Shown one piece after another: positions 37,122 through 47,983 of a stretch of 64,000 nucleotides of DNA. A program made the translations under genes and the position numbers. This DNA comes from Rhodospirillales bacterium. GTDB lineage: Bacteria; Pseudomonadota; Alphaproteobacteria; Rhodospirillales; Defluviicoccaceae. The notes under the pieces were generated by a model, which did not search any database, had not been told where the DNA came from, and was given only the letters and a program-made list of their open reading frames with translations. The stretch is taken from NCBI GenBank assembly GCA_016712375.1, contig JADJRE010000008.1, forward strand, positions 62,001 through 126,000, given 5' to 3'. The stretch's first letter is position 1. Each line of letters starts with the position of its first letter.

Positions 37122-37220
37122 TGCTCCCGAGTGGCCAACCTGTCCATGGACTCAGCGGCCGTAGTTGTCCCCCTGCTCATGTCAGCGTTCGCCTTCACCG
37201 GCTGAAGCCGGTTGACGAAT

Positions 37221-38018
37221 TCATGCCAGCGGCTCGATGGCGATGCGCTCGCCGTCGAGAAAGATCTGCACTGGCTTGCCGATCAGGGCTTCGGGGATGT
37301 CGTCCCGAACCCGCCAGTAGCCGGCAATTGACACCAACTCCGCCTCTAGCGAGCGGCAGAAGATGCGTGCCTCGGTATCACCGGAGACGCCGGCCAACGC
37401 CCTACCGCGCAGCGCGCCGTAAACATGGATGTGGCCGTCGGCGAGCAATTCCGCGCCGGCGCTGATCGAGGCCATTACCACCAGATCGCCGCCGTGCGCG
37501 TATACCTGACGGCCGGAGCGAACGGGCTGCGTTACGAGCCGGGCCGGCGAGGTTTGCGCTCCCTCGGCCGAAGCGCCGGCCTTGGCGGCTTCGACGGCGG
37601 CGGCAACTGCCGCGGAGGGCGGCGCGTCGGAGGCGGCACGCGGTGCCGGCGCGTTATCGCGCAGCGGCGCCTGGCGCCCTTCCGGAAACAGGCTCCAGCC
37701 GGCGTTGACAGCGGCGCGGTTCTGCTCCTCGCTGCCATTCTGCACGCCGATCGGTACCAACTGGTGCTGGCGCAGCCGGCGGCCCAACTCGGCCATGTTG
37801 AACGGCGGAGCGTCAACCAGATTCTGCAGGTCGATGACGACCGGCGCGTGCCGGAAAAAGTTCGGCGCCTGGGCGATCTTGTCGGCGAGAGCCTGAAACA
37901 GCACCGGATCCTTCGGATCGTTCAGCCGCAGCACTAGCAGCGTGTACGCTCCGCCGCGGAGCTGGAACGGTTGCACGGAATGCGCACCGGCCGTCTGTGC
38001 CTGGGTCGCCGAAGTCAT
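37221..38018 (-). CDS. minC: Septum site-determining protein MinC
   Basis: FtsZ inhibitor. 265 aa. N-terminal domain with FQLRGGAYTLLVLRLNDPKD and FFRHAPVVIDL, a Pro/Ala-rich linker (about 120-160) and the C-terminal beta-helix domain PVRSGRQVYAHGGDLVVMAS, AGAELLADGHIHVYGALRGR and ALAGVSGDTEARIFCRSLEA, which binds MinD. First gene of the min operon. Confidence 0.95.
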   Translation of the reverse strand: MTSATQAQTAGAHSVQPFQLRGGAYTLLVLRLNDPKDPVLFQALADKIAQAPNFFRHAPVVIDLQNLVDAPPFNMAELGRRLRQHQLVPIGVQNGSEEQNRAAVNAGWSLFPEGRQAPLRDNAPAPRAASDAPPSAAVAAAVEAAKAGASAEGAQTSPARLVTQPVRSGRQVYAHGGDLVVMASISAGAELLADGHIHVYGALRGRALAGVSGDTEARIFCRSLEAELVSIAGYWRVRDDIPEALIGKPVQIFLDGERIAIEPLA

Positions 38019-38402
38019 ACGTGTCGCCTATGTCGTCGCATCAAACGTCTGTAACCGTTGGTCGTCGGACCGGCGGAGCTCCGACCGAATCGGCACCGAT
38101 CGCGACGATGATGCACGAGCTTTGCGGCCGAGTCTCAGTCGGCTCCCGAGGTCGTTCTCAGGCTACATCAACACTCGCTGCTAACAGGCCGGAAGGGTTC
38201 CCGAATCGGAGATCATCGGAACTCTTTGATTCGATCTTGGCAGAGACGGCGCCGCACGTCGAGAGGACTGTGTTGATGCGAATCGCTAACCGGCGATTCG
38301 GTCTCTAAGAACAATATCTCGTATGCTGAAGGGTCGTAGGGATCAATTCGTAGCGTTTGATGGGGCTGCAAGCCTTTTAGGGCGTAAGCGCCGGAGCTTC
38401 CA
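38019..38402. other. 384-nt intergenic region between purK and minC
   Basis: No gene seen. Holds the minC promoter and the region after purK. A perfect 8-bp inverted repeat CGAATCGC / GCGATTCG at 38279-38286 and 38293-38300, without a T-run, may be a weak terminator for purK. Confidence 0.4.
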
Positions 38403-39498
38403 CTAGCGCCGCGGCGTGAGCCGCGTTACGTGCCCAATCTTGCGGCCCGGCCGCGCCTCCTTCTTGCCGTACAGGTGCAGCCTCGCGTCGCGATCGGCCA
38501 CCAGTTCCGTCCACCTTTCCACCTCGCAACCCAGCAGGTTTTCCATGACCGCGTCGGCGTGCCTCTCCGTCGGCCCGAGCGGCAGGCCCGCGACAGCGCG
38601 CACGCATTGCTCGAATTGTGAGACGGCGCAGGCGTCGATCGTCCAGTGCCCGGAGTTGTGCGGTCGAGGCGCTAGTTCATTGACCAGCACCTTGCCGTCC
38701 CTGCCTACGAACATCTCCACCGCCAGCACACCTTCCAGCGCCAACGCCTCGGCGATACGTCGTGCGATAGCCTCGGCGTATGCGGCCACAGAGGGACCTA
38801 TCGGCGCCGGTGCGATGGTCCGTCGCAGAATATGATTCTCGTGTCGGTTTTCTACAGGCACCCAGGTAGCAACATCGCCACATGCGGAGCGGGCGACGAT
38901 CACCGAGATTTCCAGCGCAAAATCCACCCACGCCTCGACAACACCGGCTGTCGCGCTCGTTGCCAGCTCTGCCCAAGCGGCTGCGATGTCGGTTGACGGG
39001 TAGATCGGCGATTTGACCTTTGCCGTCGTAGCCGAGGCGTGCCGACTTGAGCACTGCCGGGCGCCCGATCTCGGCTAAGGCCCGGTCCAACTCGGCGGCG
39101 TCATCAGCCGGCCGCCAGGCTGCGGTCGCCACGCCAATCTCGGCGAGGAAAGCCTTTTCGGCGATCCGGTCCTGGCAGGTGGCTAGCACGGCCACGCTGG
39201 GGCGCAGCAACGTTTGCCGCGCGACGAGCATCGCCGCTTCGGCCGGTATGTTCTCGAATTCGTAGGTGGCGACGTCGCAGGCCTGGGCAAAAGTTGTCAA
39301 CGCGGACTCGCCGCTCCAGTCGGCGACGGTGCTTCTGGCGCTCACCTGCGAGGCCGGCGCGTCGGCTTCGGGGGTGAAGATGTGGCAGCGATAGCCGAAA
39401 CGCGCAGCTGCCAGCGCAATCATCCGGCCCAGCTGGCCGCCGCCGAGAATGCCAATCACCGAGCCCGGCGGCAGAGGGCCTGCGTCATCCGAGTGCAT
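38403..39498 (-). CDS. purK: 5-(carboxyamino)imidazole ribonucleotide synthase (frameshifted)
   Basis: ATP-grasp enzyme of purine synthesis. ATG 39498 gives GSVIGILGGGQLGRMIALAA (PurK start), then ATYEFENIPAE, and QDRIAEKAFLAEIGV, GRPAVLKSARLGYDGKGQ. After that the frame is lost near 38995-39010; the other frame carries on with AWVDFALEISVIVARS, VPVENRHENHILRRTIAPAP, FVGRDGKVLVNELAPRPHNS and GHWTIDACAVSQFEQCVRAV to the stop at 38403. Merged protein about 365 aa, normal. Directly after purE (purE-purK operon). Confidence 0.9.
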
Positions 39499-39505
39499 CA
39501 CGGGC

Positions 39506-40003
39506 TCAGTCTTGGTCGTCGGGCTGTTCGCCGACCCCGTCGCTCTGCGTCCGGCGGAAAACATCAAGTGCGTCGGCCACCCGCGAGTCGTTCAGAGCCA
39601 ACACGGCAGCCGCAAGCAGAGCTGCGTTGATGGCACCGGCACGGCCGATCGCCAGCGTTCCGACCGGGATGCCGGCCGGCATCTGCACGATCGACAGCAG
39701 ACTGTCGAGACCGGATAGTGCCTTGCTCTCTACCGGCACGCCGAAGACCGGCAGCGGCGTCAGCGCCGCCATCATGCCGGCAGATGCGCGGCACCGCCGG
39801 CACCGGCGACGATCACCTGCAGTCCTCTGTCCCGCGCCCCCTCGGCGTAGTCATAGAGCCGTTGCGGCGTGCGGTGCGCTGAAACGATCCGCGTTTCGTG
39901 GGCGATACCGAGATCGACAAGCGTTTCCGCCGCGTGTCGCATCGTCTGCCAGTCCGACCGGCTGCCCATGACGATGCCGACCCGCGGCCCTGTTGATATC
40001 CAT
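39506..40003 (-). CDS. purE: 5-(carboxyamino)imidazole ribonucleotide mutase (frameshifted)
   Basis: Rearranges N5-CAIR to CAIR. The phosphate loop MGSRSDWQTMRHAAETL starts at 39969; the preceding strand (PRVGIV) is in frame but its likely start, ATG 40003 (MDINR), is in another frame. A second shift lies at 39777-39782: AGAGGAAHLPA meets a stop, while adding one G to GG gives HLPGMMAALTPLPVFGVPV and ALSGLDSLLSIVQMPAGIPV in the next frame, ending at 39506. SAHRTP and GAGGAAHLP are the catalytic signatures. Heads the purE-purK operon. Confidence 0.88.
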
Positions 40004-40199
40004 CGGAAACCTGCTCTGCCGCGATAAGAGGCGGCGCAAAAAATAAGCCGCGGATTATTCAGGAACGGCCCAGACGAAACAAGCTCTCGCTTCTGCCCTT
40101 TTTACAGGCCGCTGCTTGCGTTGACTTCAGGTAGGCCACGGCGCTAAAGAGTGCCACGCGGCCGGCTATGGTGTCGGCCTGCAAGCTTGCCAAGATGCA

Positions 40200-41774
40200 A
40201 TGGTGACAGGGAAAAATGGAGCGGTCTGCGCCGCCTTGGCACTGCTGCTGTCCGGCTGCATCAAGGTAGGGCCTGATTACAGCCCGCCAGCAGTCGCCGT
40301 CGCCGATCAATGGCTCGAAGCCACTGATGCGGTTGTCGGACGCGGCGCGGTGGATCAGGCGTGGTGGACGGTGTTCGATGACCCCGTCCTTGACCGACTG
40401 GTCGAGAACGCCTACGGCCAGAACCTGACATTGCAGGCGGCTGGTGTGCGTGTGCTGCAGGCGCGCGCCCAGCTCGGCATTGCCGTCGGCGATCTTTATC
40501 CGCAGACGCAGCAGGCATTTGGATCGCTCGATTACAACCGCCAGAGCGCGCGGGCGCCATTTCAGGCAGGCGGACCGTCCAGTCTGCTCAGCTACTGGCA
40601 GGCACAGGTCGGGATACAGGCGGCCTGGGAGCTCGACTTCTGGGGCAGGTTCCGCCGCGCCATCGAAGCCGCCGACGCCAGTCTGATCGCCTCAGTCGCC
40701 AACTGGGACGACGTGCTGGTCTCGCTGACGGGTGACGTCGCCAATACATACGTCCAGATCCGCACGCTGGAAGCGCGGCTGGCAATCGCCCGCAGCAACG
40801 TCGAGGTACAGCGGGAGAGCTTAGGCATTGCCGAGGCTCGCTTCCGTGGGGGTACCACCAGCGAGCGCGACGTTGAACAGGCGCGTACCGTGCTGGCCTC
40901 GACCGAAGCAACGATCCCGCAGTTCGATGCAGCGATCAGGCAGAGCAAGAACGCGCTGTGTGTACTGCTCGGGCTGCCGCCATCTCCGCTCGATGACATG
41001 CTCGCCGGGACCTCGGGCATTCCGGTCGCGCCACCGCAAGTGGCGGCCGGTATTCCGGCCGACCTCCTGCGCCGCCGACCCGATGTGCGATCTGCTGAAC
41101 TGCGAGCCGCGGCTCAGAGCGCGCAGATCGGAGTCGCCAAGGCCGATCTTTACCCAGCGTTCTCCTTGACCGGCAACTTCGGCTTCCTCTCCAGCGACTG
41201 GAGCAACTATGACCTCTCCGACATCTTCATGGCGAAGAGCCGGGCGTACTCCGTCGGCCCGTCGGTGCAGTGGAACATCCTCAACTACGGGCAGATCACC
41301 AACAACGTCCGCGTCCAGGATGCCGCCTTTCAGGCGCTCCTCGCTGAGTATGGCAATACCGTGCTGCGTGCCCAACAGGAGGTGGAGGACGGGTTGGTTG
41401 CTTTCGCCAAGGCACAGCAGCGTACCGAGCTGCTGCAGCTGGCTGCCGCCGCTGCCCAGCGATCGCAGGCGCTGGCGGTTTTGCAGTACCGTGAGGGAAT
41501 CACCGATTTCACTACGGTGCTCACCGCCGAACAGAATCTTCTACAGCAGCAGGACTCGCTCGCCGTAAGCCAGGGCGATATCCCGCGCGGCCTCATCCAA
41601 ACCTATAGGGCGCTCGGCGGCGGCTGGGAGATCCGCCAGGGCGATCCGATAGTGCCTCCCGATATCCGCGAGGCGATGCAAAAGCGTACCAATTGGGGAT
41701 CGTTGCTCAAGGCGGGGGCGGTCCAACGGGCCGTCGAAACGCCCCCCGCGCTCGTTCCAGCACCGGACTGGTAG
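40200..41774 (+). CDS. RND efflux outer-membrane lipoprotein (NodT/OprM family)
   Basis: Trimeric TolC-like exit duct. 524 aa. Lipoprotein signal with Cys20 in LLLSGC, followed by IKVGPDYSPP and WWTVFDDPVLDRLVENAYGQN, the OEP family opening. Two OEP repeats: DLYPQ...QAGGPSSLL and, in the second half, DLLRRRPDVRSAELRAAAQS and LYPAFSLTGNFGFLSSDW; EGITDFTTVLTAEQNLL near the end is diagnostic. First gene of a three-gene efflux operon with the adaptor (starts 47 nt later) and permease. Confidence 0.93.
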   Translation: MVTGKNGAVCAALALLLSGCIKVGPDYSPPAVAVADQWLEATDAVVGRGAVDQAWWTVFDDPVLDRLVENAYGQNLTLQAAGVRVLQARAQLGIAVGDLYPQTQQAFGSLDYNRQSARAPFQAGGPSSLLSYWQAQVGIQAAWELDFWGRFRRAIEAADASLIASVANWDDVLVSLTGDVANTYVQIRTLEARLAIARSNVEVQRESLGIAEARFRGGTTSERDVEQARTVLASTEATIPQFDAAIRQSKNALCVLLGLPPSPLDDMLAGTSGIPVAPPQVAAGIPADLLRRRPDVRSAELRAAAQSAQIGVAKADLYPAFSLTGNFGFLSSDWSNYDLSDIFMAKSRAYSVGPSVQWNILNYGQITNNVRVQDAAFQALLAEYGNTVLRAQQEVEDGLVAFAKAQQRTELLQLAAAAAQRSQALAVLQYREGITDFTTVLTAEQNLLQQQDSLAVSQGDIPRGLIQTYRALGGGWEIRQGDPIVPPDIREAMQKRTNWGSLLKAGAVQRAVETPPALVPAPDW

Positions 41775-41821
41775 GCGGATTGATGATGCACGGGCCCCAG
41801 TGGACAGGAGTCGCCGACACG

Positions 41822-43018
41822 ATGAATGGTTACCAGCACTCCACCCGCCGCCCGCCAGGGCTCGCCTTGCTGCGTCTGCTGGCGCCGGTATTTGCCACGG
41901 CGCTGCTGCTGGTTGGCTGCGAGGAAAAGAACGCCTTCGTGCCACCACCGCCGCCGAAGGTAACAGTCGCCAAACCGTCCCGGCAGACGGTCACCGACTA
42001 TCTCGAACTGACCGGCAACTCCCAGGCCATCAACACCGTCAAGCTGGTGGCCCGCGTCGAGGGCTACCTCGAAGGCCTGCACTTTCAGGACGGCGCCGAT
42101 GTGCGCAAGGGTGATCTGCTGTTCACCATCCAGCCGCAGCAATGGCAGGCGCAACTGGCGCAGGCGAAGGCAAGCGTACAGGCCCAGCAGGCGGCGCTGT
42201 TGAACGCTGAGACCGAATTTAACCGATACTCGCGCTTGTTCGAGCAGAAGGCGGCGGCCGCCACCGACGTCGACCACTGGCGCTTTGAACGCGATTCGTC
42301 GCGAGCCGCGCTCGCCAACGCCCAGGCGCAGGTCGACCTCGCAAACCTGAACATCGGCTACACGAAAGTGACAGCGCCGTTCAACGGTCGCATGGGGCGA
42401 CGGCTTGTCGACGTTGGCAACGTGGTGGGCACCGGCGGCGAGGAGACTACCCTCGCCGAGATCAATCAGATTGATCCGATCTACGTCTACTTCACGATCA
42501 ACGAACTCGATCTCCTGCGTATCCGCGAGCGGCAGCAGCAGGCCGGCGAGGGTGACTACCGCACCCGGCCGGTGCCGGTACTGGCCGGGCTGGCCAACGA
42601 GACCGGCTATCCGCACGAAGGCCGGATTGACTTCGCGGCAATCAGCGTCGATCCGAGCACCGGCACGCTGCTGCTGCGTGCCATATTCTCCAATCCCGAC
42701 CGGGTCATCCTCCCCGGCCTGTTCGTCCGGCTGCGGCTGCCTGTAGGGCGCGATAGGGATGCGGTGCTGGTCCCACAGATCGCTCTCGGGCTCGATCAGA
42801 TCGGGCGATATGTCCTGGTGGTCGACGACAAGAACATCGTCGAGCGGCGGGGCGTAAAGGTTGGTCAGACATTCGGCGAGATGCAGGTAATTGCCGAGGG
42901 TCTGAACGGCGATGAGCGGGTGGTGGTCAACGGCCTGATGCGGGCAATTCCCGGTCGCGAGGTCACCCCGGAGACGCAGACAGCGACGGCGCAGCCTGCC
43001 GCCGGCGGTCGCTCCTGA
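41822..43018 (+). CDS. RND efflux periplasmic adaptor (membrane fusion protein)
   Basis: 398 aa from ATG 41822, preceded by an AGGAG about 10 nt upstream; ATG 41783 is the other option. Lipoprotein signal, Cys33 in LLLVGCEE. PPPPKVTVAKPSRQTVTDYL leads into the lipoyl half (ARVEGYLEGLHFQDGADVRK), an alpha-hairpin (QAQLAQAKASVQAQQAAL, DVDHWRFERDSSRAALANAQ), the second lipoyl half (YTKVTAPFNGRMGRRLVDVG) and the beta-barrel and membrane-proximal domains. AcrA/MexA-like. Bridges the permease and the NodT-type duct encoded on either side. Confidence 0.93.
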   Translation: MNGYQHSTRRPPGLALLRLLAPVFATALLLVGCEEKNAFVPPPPPKVTVAKPSRQTVTDYLELTGNSQAINTVKLVARVEGYLEGLHFQDGADVRKGDLLFTIQPQQWQAQLAQAKASVQAQQAALLNAETEFNRYSRLFEQKAAAATDVDHWRFERDSSRAALANAQAQVDLANLNIGYTKVTAPFNGRMGRRLVDVGNVVGTGGEETTLAEINQIDPIYVYFTINELDLLRIRERQQQAGEGDYRTRPVPVLAGLANETGYPHEGRIDFAAISVDPSTGTLLLRAIFSNPDRVILPGLFVRLRLPVGRDRDAVLVPQIALGLDQIGRYVLVVDDKNIVERRGVKVGQTFGEMQVIAEGLNGDERVVVNGLMRAIPGREVTPETQTATAQPAAGGRS

Positions 43019-43051
43019 AGCGCGGCGAACGGCGAAGCAAAGGAACCCGTC

Positions 43052-46000
43052 TTGTCGAAGTTCTTCATCGAGCATCCGATCTTCTCCAACGTCATCGCTA
43101 TCATCACGATGCTGCTGGGCGGGGTCTGCATCTGGATACTTGCCGATCGCGCAGTATCCCGAGATTACGCCGCCGACCATCCAGGTCACTACCTCATACC
43201 CCGGCGGCAGCGCCGAGATCGTCGCCAACACCATCGGCACCCCGATCGAGCAGGCGGTGAACGGCGTCGAGAATTCGATCTACCTGTCATCGACCAGCGG
43301 CAGCGACGGCAGCTATACGCTGACCATCAGCTTCAAGGTCGGCACCGATCTGAACACCTCACTGTCGCTGGTGCAGAACTACGTCAACGCCGCCCTCTCG
43401 CAGTTGCCGGCTGGGGTCAATGCCCAGGGCGTCACGGTGCGCAAGGTCAGCACCAACATCCTGTTGGTCATCAACCTGTTTTCGGAAGACAACACGTTCG
43501 ACGAGACGTTTCTCGCCAACTACGCCATCATCAATATGCAGTATCCGCTGGCGCGACTGCCTGGTGTCGGGCAGTTAAACGTCGTCGGCGCCGGCGAAGT
43601 ACAGCATGCGCGTGTGGCCTGACCCGAACAAGCTGCAGTATTACGGGCTGACGACACTCGACGTGCAGAACGCCATCCAGAGCCAAAACGTCGAGGTGGT
43701 GGCCGGCCAGCTCGGCGGCCCGCCGGTGCCGAAGGATCAGGCGTTCCAGTTCACCATCAACGCGCTTGGCCCGGCTGTCGACCGTCGACGAGTTTGAGAA
43801 CATCATCGTCAAGAGCGTGCGCGGCGAGACGGCGCAGATCGTCCGGTCAGGGATCTGTCGCGCGTGGAACTCAGCCAGCAGAGGTTCGCCAACTTCTCCC
43901 AGGTATTCGGCAAGCCGGCGGCGCACATGGTGTTCTACACCCTGCCCGGCTCCAACGATCTCGCGGTGGCAAAGGAGGTGCTCGCCAACGTCGAGCAGAT
44001 GAGCAAGAAGTTTCCGGCCGGGATTAAGTACGCCTCGGTCTACAACACCACGGCGTTCGTGCAGCAGGCGATCAACTCAGTCTACCACACGCTGTTCGAG
44101 GCGGCGATCCTGGTGCTGATCGTCATCATGGTGTTTTTGCAGAACTTCCGCGCGATGCTCGTGCCGGCGACGACGGTGCCGGTGACGATCATCGGTGCGT
44201 TTGCGGCGATGGCGGCGCTTGGCTTCAGCATCAACCTGATGACGCTGTTCGCGCTGATCCTCGCCATCGGCATCGTTGTCGACGACGCCATCATCATTGT
44301 CGAGAACGCCTCGCACTACATCGAGAAGGGTCTAACGCCGAAGGACGCGGCGATTAAGGCGATGTCCGAGCTGACCGGCCCGGTGATCGGCATCACCCTG
44401 GTGCTGACGGCGGTGTTCGTCCCCGCCGCGTTCATGCCGGGCATCACCGGCCAACTGTTCCGCCAGTTTGCCTTGGTCATTGCCGCAACGGCGCTGATCA
44501 GCGCACTGAACGCGCTGACGCTGAAGCCGACGCAGTGCGCGCTGTATCTGCGAGCGAAGAAGGAAGGCTACCGTCCAAATGCCTTCTACCGTGGCTTCAA
44601 CCGCGTCTATGCCGCGGTCGAGAACTTCTACATCGGCATCGTCAGTTGGATGGCGCACCGCACCGGTGTGATGCTGCTCGTCTTTATCGCTATCATCGCG
44701 CTAGCCGGATGGCGCTTCGCGCATCAGCCGACCGGGTTCCTGCCGGTTGAGGACCAGGGCTACTGCATCATCGCTTCCAAGCTGCCGGACGGCTCCGCGC
44801 AGCCGCGCGCCCGCGCCGTCGTCGACAAGATCAATAAGATCGTCTCCGAAGAGCCCGGGGTGGCGGGATGGGTTACGATCGGCGGCCTGTCGATCCTCGA
44901 CAGCGCCAACCTCTCGACGGCGGTGACCACCTTCGTCACCTACAAGGACTGGAAGGAGCGCGGCTCGAGCCTGAGCCAGGATCACATCGTCGGCAGCCTG
45001 CGGCAGAAGCTGGGGCAGATCCAGGAGGCTTTCACCTTCGTCGTCATCCCGCCGCCGATCCGCGGCCTGGGTCAGGCCGGCGGTTTCCAGATGATGGTGC
45101 AGGATCAGGCCAGCCTCGGCTTGCAGGAACTGGACAAGGCGACGCAGGAACTGATCCGCACTGCCTCGACCCAGTCGGGATTGGTCGGGCTGGCATCGAC
45201 GTTCAGCGCCCGCTCGCCGCAGCTCTACCTGGAGATCGACCGCACCAAGGCGGAGTCACTGGGGGTGTCGCTTAACGACGTCTTCGATACCCTGCAAGGC
45301 TACCTGGGCTCGTCTTTCGTCAACCTGTTTAACAAGTTCAACCAAGTGTTCCAGGTTTACATCCAGGCGGAATCGAACTTCCGCCTGCAGCCCGAGGATA
45401 TCAAGAACCTCTACGTCCGCAACGACAAGGGGCAGGTGGTGCCGCTGGGTACGCTGATCACCGTCCACCCAATGCTCAGCAGCGAACTGATCACGCGCTA
45501 CAACCTGTACCCGGCAGCGCCGGTATTCGGCGCTGCCGCGCCGGGATTCAGCTCCGGGCAGGCGCTGAACCTGATGGAACAGGTCGCCGAGAACGTCTTG
45601 CCGGCCGGCATGGGCTTCGACTGGACGGCGACTGCCTTCCAGGAAAAGCAGATCGGCAACACCTCGTACTTCATCTACGCGCTGTCGTTGACCCTCGTCT
45701 TCCTGGTGCTGGCTGCGCAGTACGAGAGCTGGACCAGTCCGGCGGCGGTGATTCTGGTGGTGCCAATGGCGCTGGTCGGCGTGCTGCTGGCGCTGATGAT
45801 CCGCGGCTTCGACAACAACCTCTACACCCAGGTCGGCTTGGTGCTGATGATCGCGCTGGCGGCGAAGAACGCCATTCTGATTGTCGAGTTCGCCCGCGAA
45901 CTGCGCGCCGAAGGAATGCCGATCGTCGACGCGGCGGTGGAAGCAACGCGCCGCCGGTTCCGGCCGATCGTGATGACCTCTTTCGCCTTCATCCTCGGTG

Positions 46001-46245
46001 TCGTGCCGATGGCAACGGCAACCGGCGCCGGTGCCGCCAGCCAGCAGGCGCTGGGCACCGTCGTCGTTGGCGGTATGCTCGCCTCTACGCTGTTTGCCAT
46101 CCCCTTTGTCCCCGTGTTCTACATCACCATGCAGCGGCTCAGCGAGCGCCGCGCCGCGAAGAAGGCGCCCCCCGCCACTGGTGGCGCGGCACCGCCGGCG
46201 GCGCCAGCCGCGGCGGTAAAACCGCAGGGCACGCCGGCCGAGTAG
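43052..46245 (+). CDS. RND efflux permease, AcrB type (multiple frameshifts near 5' end)
   Basis: Proton-driven inner-membrane pump, about 1,064 aa when merged. Starts MSKFFIEHPIFSNVIAIITM (TM1). Frame changes near 43135 (to LPIAQYPEITPPTIQVTTSY), 43600 (to MRVWPDPNKLQYYGLTTLDV), 43775 (to LSTVDEFENIIVKSVRGETA) and 43845 (to VELSQQRFANFSQVFGKPAA). From 43864 on it is intact to 46245. Proton-relay Asp pair in GIVVDDAIIIVENASHYIEK and the matching Lys in ALAAKNAILIVEFARELRAE are present, with twelve transmembrane segments expected. Third gene of the efflux operon. Pro/Ala-rich C-terminal tail. Confidence 0.92.
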
Positions 46246-46415
46246 CGGCGATCACAGACGGGGGCATCGCTTTGCAGTAAGAACCCGCGGAAACGGCACA
46301 GCCCCAGAAACGCGCGAGAACTTCGGCTGTCGCCCCTCTTGCCCTTCGATACCGCCCGCTGCTACAAGCCGACCGCCATTCGGCGCCGCAATCGCTCCCG
46401 CACCTGAGGTCACCG

Positions 46416-46994
46416 ATGCTTCGTCGTCTCTACGACACCGTTTTGCGGTTGGCCGAAGGGCCGCAGGCCGAAAAATGGCTGGCCGCCATCTCGTTCGCCG
46501 AGAGTTCGTTCTTTCCGGTTCCGCCTGATGCGATGATCGTACCGATGGTGCTGGCCCGGCCGGAGCGAGCGTGGCGGATCGCCACTATCTGCACCGCAGC
46601 CTCGGTGATCGGCGGCTTCTTCGGCTATGCCATCGGCTATTTTCTGTTCACGACGATCGGTCAGCCGATTGTCGACTTTTACGGCTATCAGTCGGCATTC
46701 GATAGATTTCAGCATCAGTTCCAGGAATGGGGGCTCTGGATAATCCTGATCAAGGGAATGACGCCAATCCCCTATAAGATCGTGACTATCGCCAGCGGTG
46801 TTGCGCATTTTGATCTTCTAGTGTTCGCGGCGGCTTCGGTGGCTACCCGCGGGGCGCGATTTTTTCTCGTAGCGGCGCTTCTTAAAATCTTTGGGCCGCC
46901 ACTGCGAAACTTCATAGAAAAGTATCTGACGTGGGTGACGACGGGCTTCGTATTGCTGATCATTGGCGGATTTGTTGCCCTCAAATACGTCTGA
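46416..46994 (+). CDS. DedA/YqaA-family membrane protein
   Basis: 192 aa, about four transmembrane segments. YqaA-type SNARE-associated domain: WLAAISFAESSFFPVPPDAM, a Gly-rich helix IGGFFGYAIGYFLFTTIGQP, then the conserved ILIKGMTPIPYKIVTIASGV and LVFAAASVATRGARFFLVAA. DedA relatives flip polyprenyl and other phospholipids; this subgroup is uncharacterised. Monocistronic, plus strand. Confidence 0.9.
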   Translation: MLRRLYDTVLRLAEGPQAEKWLAAISFAESSFFPVPPDAMIVPMVLARPERAWRIATICTAASVIGGFFGYAIGYFLFTTIGQPIVDFYGYQSAFDRFQHQFQEWGLWIILIKGMTPIPYKIVTIASGVAHFDLLVFAAASVATRGARFFLVAALLKIFGPPLRNFIEKYLTWVTTGFVLLIIGGFVALKYV

Positions 46995-47124
46995 GGCGGA
47001 GTAGCGAACTGGATCGCGGCCTTCAACGGCAGCCCCGGTTTCCTGCAAGGGTTATCAAGGACCATCGCTAAAACGGGTGGTTGCCGGAAGCCGCTGTCGC
47101 CGTCGGCCGGCGGTGGCTGAGAGG

Positions 47125-47983
47125 CTACGGCAGGTGCCCTGGACGCTGACGGGGATCGATTGGGCCGCTTGCGCCACGGGCCTGTCGCATTTCAGCGCAC
47201 AACGCCCGCACTTCCGCCAGCAGCGCTTGCTGGTCTTCGTGTGCAGCCTTCGCCGCCGAGGCGGTTTCCGCCTCATGCTCCGACTGCATGGCGCCGACGA
47301 TCACGGCGACGAAAAGGTTGAGCATGACGAATGTGGTGATCAGGATGAACGGAATGAAGAACAGCAACGCGTAGGGGTGAACCTCCATCACCGGTCGAAC
47401 CACGCCATCCGACCAGCTTTCCAGCGTCATGATTTGGAACAGCGTGAACAGGCTGGCGCCAATGCTGCCAAAAAGGGCCGGGAACGTTGGCCCGTACAGC
47501 TTCGTTGCCATCACCGCGCCGACATACATCAACAAGCACATAAGTGCGATGATGGATCCCATGCCAGGAATGGCGCCCAGCAGTGCGCTGACCACCCGAC
47601 GCATGCGGGGGCACCACCGAGATCAGCCGCAGCACCCGGAGGATTCGTAGCGCCCGCAGAACCGACAGCCCGTTGCTTGCCGGGACCAGCGCAAGACCCA
47701 CGACGATGAAGTCGAAAACGCTCCACGCGTCGCGGAAAAATCGCCAGCCGTGAGCGATCAACCGAAGCGTGATTTCGATGACAAATGCCCCCAGGATGGC
47801 CCGGTCAATCGTCAGCAATACGCTGCCTGCGGCTGCCATTGCCGAAGGCGAGGTCTCAAGTCCGAGGGTGATCGCGTTGATCACAATCAGCGCGATGATG
47901 ACGTTCTGTAACCAGCGATTATCGAGGAATGCCCGCAGTTGCGATCGCCAACCCGGTTTGTCTTCACGGCCGTCGTTTGTCAC
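47125..47983 (-). CDS. Bacterial voltage-gated sodium channel (BacNaV type; frameshifted)
   Basis: Six-transmembrane channel subunit, forms tetramers. ATG 47983; S1 LQNVIIALIVINAITLGLET, S2-S3 with LTIDRAILGAFVIEITLRLI and DAWSVFDFIVVGLALVPA. S4 has arginines every third residue (RALRILRVLRLISVVP). At the GGGGG at 47607-47611 the frame shifts by one extra base; the other frame continues RMRRVVSALLGAIPGMGSII (end of S4, S5), the pore with filter TLESWS and S6 ITTFVMLNLFVAVIVGAMQS. It ends in a C-terminal coiled coil. The filter LESWS marks a Na+-selective channel like NaChBac. About 285 aa. Confidence 0.88.

Noticed and set aside
38279..38300. Hairpin after purK as a rho-independent terminator
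   Set aside because: The stem is good but no T-run follows on the minus strand.
39506..39969. Two separate small genes in place of purE
   Set aside because: The two parts are consecutive pieces of one PurE fold joined by a one-base shift.
41603..43240. Long minus-strand open frame opposite the efflux adaptor gene
   Set aside because: It has no domain-like sequence and mirrors high-GC codon bias of the real plus-strand genes.
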